Position numbers and translations under genes: made by a program. From the NCBI GenBank assembly GCA_965662345.1, contig CBFIHE010000010.1:16847-80846 (forward strand): a stretch of 64,000 nucleotides of DNA, read 5' to 3'. Shown in pieces: positions 59,840-64,000 of this stretch. The notes beneath the pieces were generated by a model. It searched no databases. It saw nothing but the letters and a program-made list of their open reading frames with translations, and was not told where the DNA came from. Source of the DNA: UBA6049 sp965662345 (lineage in GTDB: Bacteria > Bacteroidota > Bacteroidia > Flavobacteriales_G > Salibacteraceae). Every line of letters starts with the position of its first letter. Within the stretch, counting starts at the first letter, position 1.

Positions 59840-61801
59840 TTACTGAGCTACATCCGCTGTAACTTCTTCTTTCTTGCCAATGTGCGTTGCTAGGAAAGCA
59901 TCCATGGCACTGTAAAAATCATACTGGTTTTCTTGGTTTCTAAAACCATGACCCTCATTGTCTTTTACCATGTACTCTACTTGTACTCCCCTGGCCTTCA
60001 TTGCCTCAACCATTTGATCGCTCTCTGCCTTTGCCACACGTGGGTCGTTCGCTCCTTGAGCAATGAACAATGGTGCTGTAATTTTATCTGCGTTTAATGC
60101 CGGTGAAGTAGACGCCATCACTGCACTATCTTGAGGGTTTGTTGGGTCACCAACCATTTCATACATCATGTCAAGATAAGGCTTCCAGTATGGAGGAATG
60201 GTATTCATAAATGAGAATAGGTTGGACACTCCAACATAGTCGATACCACATGCATACAAATCAGGATCTTTCACCAATCCTTGAAGCGTTGCATATCCGC
60301 CATAACTGGCACCGTAGATAGCTACTCTTTCTTTATCGGCTATGCCTTCTTTTACTAACCATTCAACACCATCAGTAACATCTTCTTGCATGGCTCTACC
60401 CCACTGTTTGAAAGAACTTTCCCAAAACTCGCGACCATAACCGGTTGATCCTCTAAAGTTCATTTGAAGAACCGCATAACCTCTATTGGCCAAGAACTGA
60501 ACTTCTGAATTGAATCCCCAATAATCACGTGCCCATGGACCACCATGCACATTAATTACAACAGGTAGGTTCTTCGCTTCACGACCTACAGGCAACGTTA
60601 AATACCCGTTGATTACTTTACCATCGCGTGCAGTGTACTGAATTGGCTTCATTTCAGCCATGTCTTCTGCGTTAATCCAAGGGCTCAACTCATCTATCAA
60701 CGTAAGCTCTTTAGAAGTGGCATCATAGAAGTAATATTCACCGCGTGTGCGATCGTTGTAAGTGCGGATAATAAACTTGTCTTCTGCTTTGTTAGAACCA
60801 GATACGCCAAACTCAACTCCTTCTGGAATTTTGCTTCTAATATCATTGTAACGTGCTTCTGTTTGCTCATCTAAAAACTTACGGTCTGGCTTGCTTGTGT
60901 ACCAACTAATTGAGGTAAGTACTTTGCGTTTACTAGAATAATTTAAACCACTTACATCTACTTCTGGATGACTGAACATCTCCTCTACTTCTTCTCCTGT
61001 TTCTGGATCAAATAAGATGATTGCACTCTTGTCTCTTCCTAAGTTAGATGAAGCATACAATTGCTTGTTATCAAAAGTGAAGAAAAGCGGACTCATACTC
61101 TCTTTGAAGTTCGTAGTCAAAATCAGACGGAACTCCTCTTCTTCAGTTGTTCTATACATCAGCGTTTGGCTAACTCCATCGGTCACATTTGCAATGCGAA
61201 GCTTTCCATCGTGATCTGTCATCCACCCTGTGAAATTCCCAGGATTCTCAGCCAACATGGTCATCTCACCAGTTTCAATGTTGATTCTGTACGGATCAAA
61301 GATTTGTGGATTGCGCTTATTCAACTGAACAATCATTTCTGTTGGATTATCCTCCAAATCATCAATAATCATGGTACGCACACCTTCTTCTTTTGTTAGA
61401 GCAACTTCATTTGTACCATCGCGATCTACAGCTACCAAATAGAAGTTTTCATCTCCTCCATCGTCTTTGACATAAACCAGGCGATTCTCGTTTTTCCAGA
61501 AATACCCACCAATATCACGGTCTTCTGAATTGGTGATACGAATGGCACTATCAGATCCAATAGCTTGGATATGGATATTCATTCTGTCGTTATACGGGGC
61601 CAGAAAAGAATAAAAGCCACCTTCTGGTGAAATCTGGTATCCTGATTTTTCAGGATTCTTAAAGAATTCTTCTACCGCAATTTTTGCTGGTACTTTCATA
61701 GTTTCTTCTTCTGAAGTTTGTTCTTGACCTCCTCCACAACTAGCCAATAACATAGAAAAGCCTGCTGCTGTTGCGAATGAGATTGTCTTTAACTTGTTCA
61801 T
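59840..61801 (-). CDS. S9-family prolyl oligopeptidase-type lipoprotein peptidase
   Basis: A 653-residue predicted lipoprotein (MNKLKTISFATAAGFSMLLASC, lipobox LASC). Beta-propeller domain (about 35-390) with WD-like strands, then the alpha/beta-hydrolase domain: oxyanion-side HGGPWARDYW, nucleophile Ser in YGASYGGYATLQG, Asp in GANDPRVAKAESDQM and catalytic His in NEGHGF. It cleaves peptides, probably dipeptides after Pro or other residues (dipeptidyl-peptidase-like S9). I start at the Met of MNKLK; an ATG three codons upstream is possible. Confidence 0.9.
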   Translation of the reverse strand: MNKLKTISFATAAGFSMLLASCGGGQEQTSEEETMKVPAKIAVEEFFKNPEKSGYQISPEGGFYSFLAPYNDRMNIHIQAIGSDSAIRITNSEDRDIGGYFWKNENRLVYVKDDGGDENFYLVAVDRDGTNEVALTKEEGVRTMIIDDLEDNPTEMIVQLNKRNPQIFDPYRINIETGEMTMLAENPGNFTGWMTDHDGKLRIANVTDGVSQTLMYRTTEEEEFRLILTTNFKESMSPLFFTFDNKQLYASSNLGRDKSAIILFDPETGEEVEEMFSHPEVDVSGLNYSSKRKVLTSISWYTSKPDRKFLDEQTEARYNDIRSKIPEGVEFGVSGSNKAEDKFIIRTYNDRTRGEYYFYDATSKELTLIDELSPWINAEDMAEMKPIQYTARDGKVINGYLTLPVGREAKNLPVVINVHGGPWARDYWGFNSEVQFLANRGYAVLQMNFRGSTGYGREFWESSFKQWGRAMQEDVTDGVEWLVKEGIADKERVAIYGASYGGYATLQGLVKDPDLYACGIDYVGVSNLFSFMNTIPPYWKPYLDMMYEMVGDPTNPQDSAVMASTSPALNADKITAPLFIAQGANDPRVAKAESDQMVEAMKARGVQVEYMVKDNEGHGFRNQENQYDFYSAMDAFLATHIGKKEEVTADVAQ

Positions 61802-61947
61802 GTAATGCAATTATTGATGTACGCACGAAATAAGGAAATGTTTGATTCAACCTTCATAAAAAGGTATGAACAATACATGTGAATTGATGAACGGTTATAC
61901 CTAGATTGAAGTGGTTTAGAGTCATGCCATATAACAAGGAACAATAG

Positions 61948-61955
61948 TACTTTTG
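61948..61955 (+). promoter_or_regulatory. -7 promoter box of the cyclophilin gene
   Basis: TACTTTTG matches TAnnTTTG fully, 21 nt before the ATG at 61977; it overlaps an upstream in-frame alternative start (61953), which therefore is unlikely. Confidence 0.5.
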
Positions 61956-61976
61956 CAGTCAATAAGAGAAACGATT

Positions 61977-62408
61977 ATGACAACAGCAACCATTAAAACA
62001 GAAAAAGGCGATATGAAAGTATCGTTCTACGATAATGATGCACCCAATACGGTGGCAAACTTTGTAAAACTTTCTAAAGACGGTTTCTACAACGGATTAA
62101 CCTTTCACCGTGTAATTCCAGATTTTGTGATTCAAGGCGGATGCCCAGAAGGCACTGGTGTGGGTGGACCAGGCTATCAAATAGACTGCGAATTAGATGG
62201 CGATAACCAATACCATGATAAAGGCGTTCTTTCTATGGCACATGCGGGGAGAAACACAGGCGGATCGCAGTTTTTCATTTGCCACAGTAGAAATAACACA
62301 GCTCATTTAGATGGCAACCATACTTGCTTTGGTAAGGTAACAGATGGTTTGGATGTAATAGATGAGATACGTGCAGGAGATAAAATTATAGAGGTTGTGG
62401 TTGATTAA
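61977..62408 (+). CDS. Cyclophilin-type peptidyl-prolyl isomerase
   Basis: A 143-residue cytoplasmic cyclophilin, which catalyses proline cis-trans isomerisation. Active-site block FHRVIPDFVIQGGCPEGTG (with Arg, Phe and Gln of the cyclophilin pocket), SMAHAGRNTGGSQFFI, and TAHLDGNHTCFGKVTDGLDV are all family standard. No signal peptide. Short length is typical for PpiB-like proteins. Strong bidirectional terminator follows. Confidence 0.95.
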   Translation: MTTATIKTEKGDMKVSFYDNDAPNTVANFVKLSKDGFYNGLTFHRVIPDFVIQGGCPEGTGVGGPGYQIDCELDGDNQYHDKGVLSMAHAGRNTGGSQFFICHSRNNTAHLDGNHTCFGKVTDGLDVIDEIRAGDKIIEVVVD

Positions 62409-62427
62409 TATGCACCACCCCAAACAC

Positions 62428-62459
62428 AAAAAAGCCTTCAGAATTCTGAAGGCTTTTTT
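62428..62459. terminator. Bidirectional terminator between cyclophilin and Hsp20 genes
   Basis: A perfect 32-bp palindrome: stem AAAAAAGCCTTCAG and its complement, loop AATT, with six As before and six Ts after, so it can stop transcription from both sides. Confidence 0.92.
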
Positions 62460-62487
62460 CATTTATAGTGTGCCGTTTTACCGGTCG

Positions 62488-62901
62488 TTATGCCACTTCA
62501 ATCAAATGCTCTGCGGGTTTTGCTTCTTCTTGCTTTGGAAGCTCAACATTTAATATCCCGTTTTCGTAGTTGGCTTTAATGGCATCGGTGTTGACCTTAC
62601 CTTTAGGTAGTGTAAAGCTGCGTTCGAAAGAACTACTAACGAATTCTCTCAACGAGTACTTCTTAGTGTCTTTCTCACTTTTCGCTTCTACCTTGTGTGA
62701 GATGACCAATTTATTCTCACGTACTTTTATGTTGAATTCCTCTTTCTTTCTTCCAGGTACTGATAGCTCTACTAAATAATGCTCTTCCGTTTCTGAAATA
62801 TTTACTGCCGGCAGGGCCGTTCTTCCACCTTCAAATGGATCGTGAAAGAATGAATCGTTTAACAAAGAAGTCCAAGGATTGTGTTTAACTAAAGTTCTCA
62901 T
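62488..62901 (-). CDS. Hsp20/alpha-crystallin small heat-shock protein
   Basis: A 137-residue small heat-shock chaperone. N-terminal arm about 1-28, alpha-crystallin domain about 30-125 with PAVNISETEEHYLVELSVPG, KKEEFNIKVRENKLVIS and the edge strand ANYENGILNVELPKQE; the usual C-terminal IxI/V motif is not obvious (ends HLIEVA). No promoter box or CIRCE element is seen upstream. Monocistronic. Confidence 0.93.
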   Translation of the reverse strand: MRTLVKHNPWTSLLNDSFFHDPFEGGRTALPAVNISETEEHYLVELSVPGRKKEEFNIKVRENKLVISHKVEAKSEKDTKKYSLREFVSSSFERSFTLPKGKVNTDAIKANYENGILNVELPKQEEAKPAEHLIEVA

Positions 62902-63086
62902 GTTATTCTGTTTTAATGTTTTTCAAAATCAAATTCAGAAACACTATTGCGAGTTCTGTGCCAGCACAAAAAGCAAGACATACTGACTGATAATCAACAA
63001 CTTAAACTGATAAAATGTCTGATTAAGAGATTTTTAACTGTCGAATGGGCAGAGTTGGTCTCTCACTTACCACCGCTCACCGCTCC

Positions 63087-63122
63087 CGCGCGATTGTATC
63101 GCAAGGCTAATTCTCAACCACA
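63087..63122 (+). repeat. Imperfect 36-bp direct repeat, copy 1
   Basis: Starts CGCGCGATTGTATCGC. It matches copy 2 (63295-63330) at 29 of 36 positions, sharing TTGTATCGC and GGCTAATT at the same offsets. Confidence 0.6.
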
Positions 63123-63294
63123 CAGTCTTACTACCAAATACAACCACCCTAGCCGCCCATTCGATTATTGAACCACAGGGTATTCACGCAAGGAATCACT
63201 AGTGGTTCTTAATCCCGATTTATCGGGAGCGCTAGAACAACGCGCAAGCGCTGTATAGAGAATAGGCCTGCAGTAATCTTAATACCTGAAACCC

Positions 63295-63330
63295 CGCGCT
63301 GTTGTATCGCGTGGCTAATTGTCAACGCCA
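63295..63330 (+). repeat. Imperfect 36-bp direct repeat, copy 2
   Basis: Starts CGCGCTGTTGTATCGC and pairs with copy 1 at 63087-63122, about 208 bp away. Confidence 0.6.
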
Positions 63331-63402
63331 AGTGTAAACGACACTCCCAAGCACAAAAGGGTATCTGGCCCTAGTTCCGGCTCTAGTTAGGTGGTTAGTG
63401 GT

Positions 63403-63441
63403 GCCAGTCACAATGCAATTTTTGCAGTGGCTGGCTTTTTT
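63403..63441 (+). terminator. Terminator-like hairpin with no gene upstream
   Basis: Outer arms GCCAGTCAC and GTGGCTGGC (one G-U) and inner arms TGCAA and TTGCA, loop TTT, followed by six Ts. The form is a strong intrinsic terminator on the plus strand, yet no coding gene precedes it for 900 bp on that strand, which hints at a non-coding transcript ending here. Confidence 0.7.
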
Positions 63442-63501
63442 ATGCGCATATGTTTCTTTTCGCTGCAAAGGCTTTACTTTTAGCATTCACTCTTCAAAAA
63501 C

Positions 63502-63552
63502 ACTAACTAACGATTCATATCCAACCGTAGGATATAAATTCATGAGTTAGTT
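63502..63552. repeat. Interrupted inverted repeat
   Basis: ACTAACTAAC at the left is answered by GTTAGTT at the right; an inner ATATCC and GGATAT pair around loop AACCGTA (63517-63535), with shared ATTCAT/ATGAAT between them. Role unknown; it lies 270 bp before the AraC-type gene. Confidence 0.5.
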
Positions 63553-63821
63553 AATGAATCTGGTTTCTTTTGATAATTACTTTGATTAACTTTCAACTAC
63601 GTTTAGAGGCGATTAGAGAACTAACCGTGATTAGACCATATAGGTCGTTAGTTCTGCCCTGTTTGAGAAGTAAACTAATTACAACACTGGCCAAAATGCA
63701 TGCTGACCATGTTACTAAATCAATAACGCACGCATCTTGGCCGTAACGTTGTGCGTAATTATTAAAGAACAAAGACCTCGAAACTTTTATCGAGTATACA
63801 AACACTAAACCGAGTAACATT

Positions 63822-64000
63822 ATGGAAACAGATGGAAACAATTCAATCTTCCAGACTTATGTTCCAAAGTCACTTTTTGGTATTGTAGATGTTATTGTTC
63901 AATTCCAATCAAACATACCTCAATCTTATAAAGTGCTTCCCAATGGAAAGATTGAATTGCAATTTTTACTAGAAGGGAGTGATGTATTGGATAACAAATT
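63822..64000 (+). CDS. AraC-family regulator, N-terminal part (cut by the window end)
   Basis: The first 59 residues of a protein starting METDGNNSIFQTYVPKSL and continuing with QSYKVLPNGKIELQFLLEG. The pattern (YVPxxxL near the start, then a LPNG/LPDG-xxExxF strand) is that of the N-terminal DUF6597 sensor domain of AraC-type transcription factors; the DNA-binding part would lie outside the window. The ATG at 63822 is the first in the frame of this pattern. Because only a fragment is seen, the call is provisional. Confidence 0.6.
   Translation, partial: METDGNNSIFQTYVPKSLFGIVDVIVQFQSNIPQSYKVLPNGKIELQFLLEGSDVLDNK

Larger units (their letters stand above)
62902..63821. other. 920-bp gene-free, palindrome-rich region
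   Basis: No convincing gene lies here. It contains GAATCACTAGTGGTTC (63193-63208, near-palindrome), TCCCGATTTATCGGGA (63213-63228, perfect palindrome), AGCGCT at 63228-63233 and again at 63247-63252, a two-stem hairpin with a T-run (63403-63441), a direct repeat pair (63087-63122 and 63295-63330) and an inverted repeat (63502-63552). The stretch 63070-63330 looks richer in GC than flanking DNA. It might hold a structured RNA or the remains of a repeat element. Confidence 0.5.

Noticed and set aside
62947..63171. 74-residue open frame right of Hsp20
   Set aside because: No family pattern; it runs through a direct-repeat copy and lacks a promoter box.
63087..63330. CRISPR array
   Set aside because: Only two diverged 36-bp repeats about 208 bp apart, without regular spacers or cas genes.
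63060..63445. tmRNA, RNase P RNA or tRNA in the non-coding region
   Set aside because: None of the hallmark sequences I know (for example GAGGAAAGTCCG of RNase P, or a tRNA T-arm GTTCGA-type loop) is seen.
63593..63841. 82-residue minus-strand open frame near the right end
   Set aside because: It overlaps the start of the AraC-type gene and shows no signal beyond chance hydrophobicity.

Overview
The window is a chromosomal stretch of a Bacteroidota bacterium, most likely class Flavobacteriia (order Flavobacteriales, marine type). This rests on the -7 box TAnnTTTG (or TAnnTTCG) in front of many genes with no Shine-Dalgarno sequences, three proteins with type IX secretion (T9SS) C-terminal sorting domains, a GldI-like peptidyl-prolyl isomerase, BshA (bacillithiol), a GWxTD protein, and family-typical neighbourhoods such as mutL followed by two rhomboid proteases. 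I see no tRNA, rRNA, CRISPR array, prophage or insertion sequence. Most of the window is compact housekeeping sequence with many 1-16 bp gene overlaps.

Layout. 1-10.6 kb: the end of a GWxTD gene, a glycosyltransferase, a cupin, HU, an aminotransferase-pdxH pair, an SUI1-like factor, two small lipoproteins, bshA and a GH3/beta-lactamase fusion. 10.7-18.4 kb: a small membrane protein, mutL, two rhomboids, an EEP hydrolase, prfC and an LpxL-like acyltransferase. 18.4-25 kb: a secreted endonuclease I, an outer-membrane protein, an ABC-F ATPase and a decayed PAS/histidine kinase gene. 25-30 kb: the operon prmC - outer-membrane protein - ligA - unknown - dapA. 30.1-36.2 kb: ribD, a TPR membrane protein, a DMT transporter, a YigZ-like protein, a secreted metalloprotease and a thioesterase. 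36.6-43 kb: dnaA, a tyrosine phosphatase, an RsmI-like methylase, three FKBP genes including a gldI candidate, a DHH phosphoesterase and ndk. 43-47 kb: a probably zinc-linked ABC cluster facing a MerC gene, then a C1 peptidase. 47-54.5 kb: a regulatory-domain protein, an epimerase-like protein, a HAD phosphatase, a MutS2-like protein and a giant T9SS type-B adhesin. 54.7-62.9 kb: a sulfatase, a multihaem cytochrome/TPR protein, a frameshifted lipoprotein, YceI, an S9 peptidase, cyclophilin and Hsp20. 62.9-63.8 kb: a gene-free, palindrome-rich stretch, followed by the start of an AraC-type regulator cut by the window edge.

The points most worth a second look are: the DUF3299/FtsX/LolD-like cluster with a histidine-rich permease loop facing merC across a Zur-like palindrome; three adjacent FKBP genes carrying five FKBP-like folds; the many -7 boxes only 4-7 nt from start codons, which predict leaderless mRNAs; a multihaem cytochrome with one CxxCH changed to CxxCR; two broken genes (a four-lesion histidine kinase and a one-frameshift DUF6567-like lipoprotein); and the structured non-coding region near the right end. 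All family assignments come from reading motifs by eye; no database search was run.
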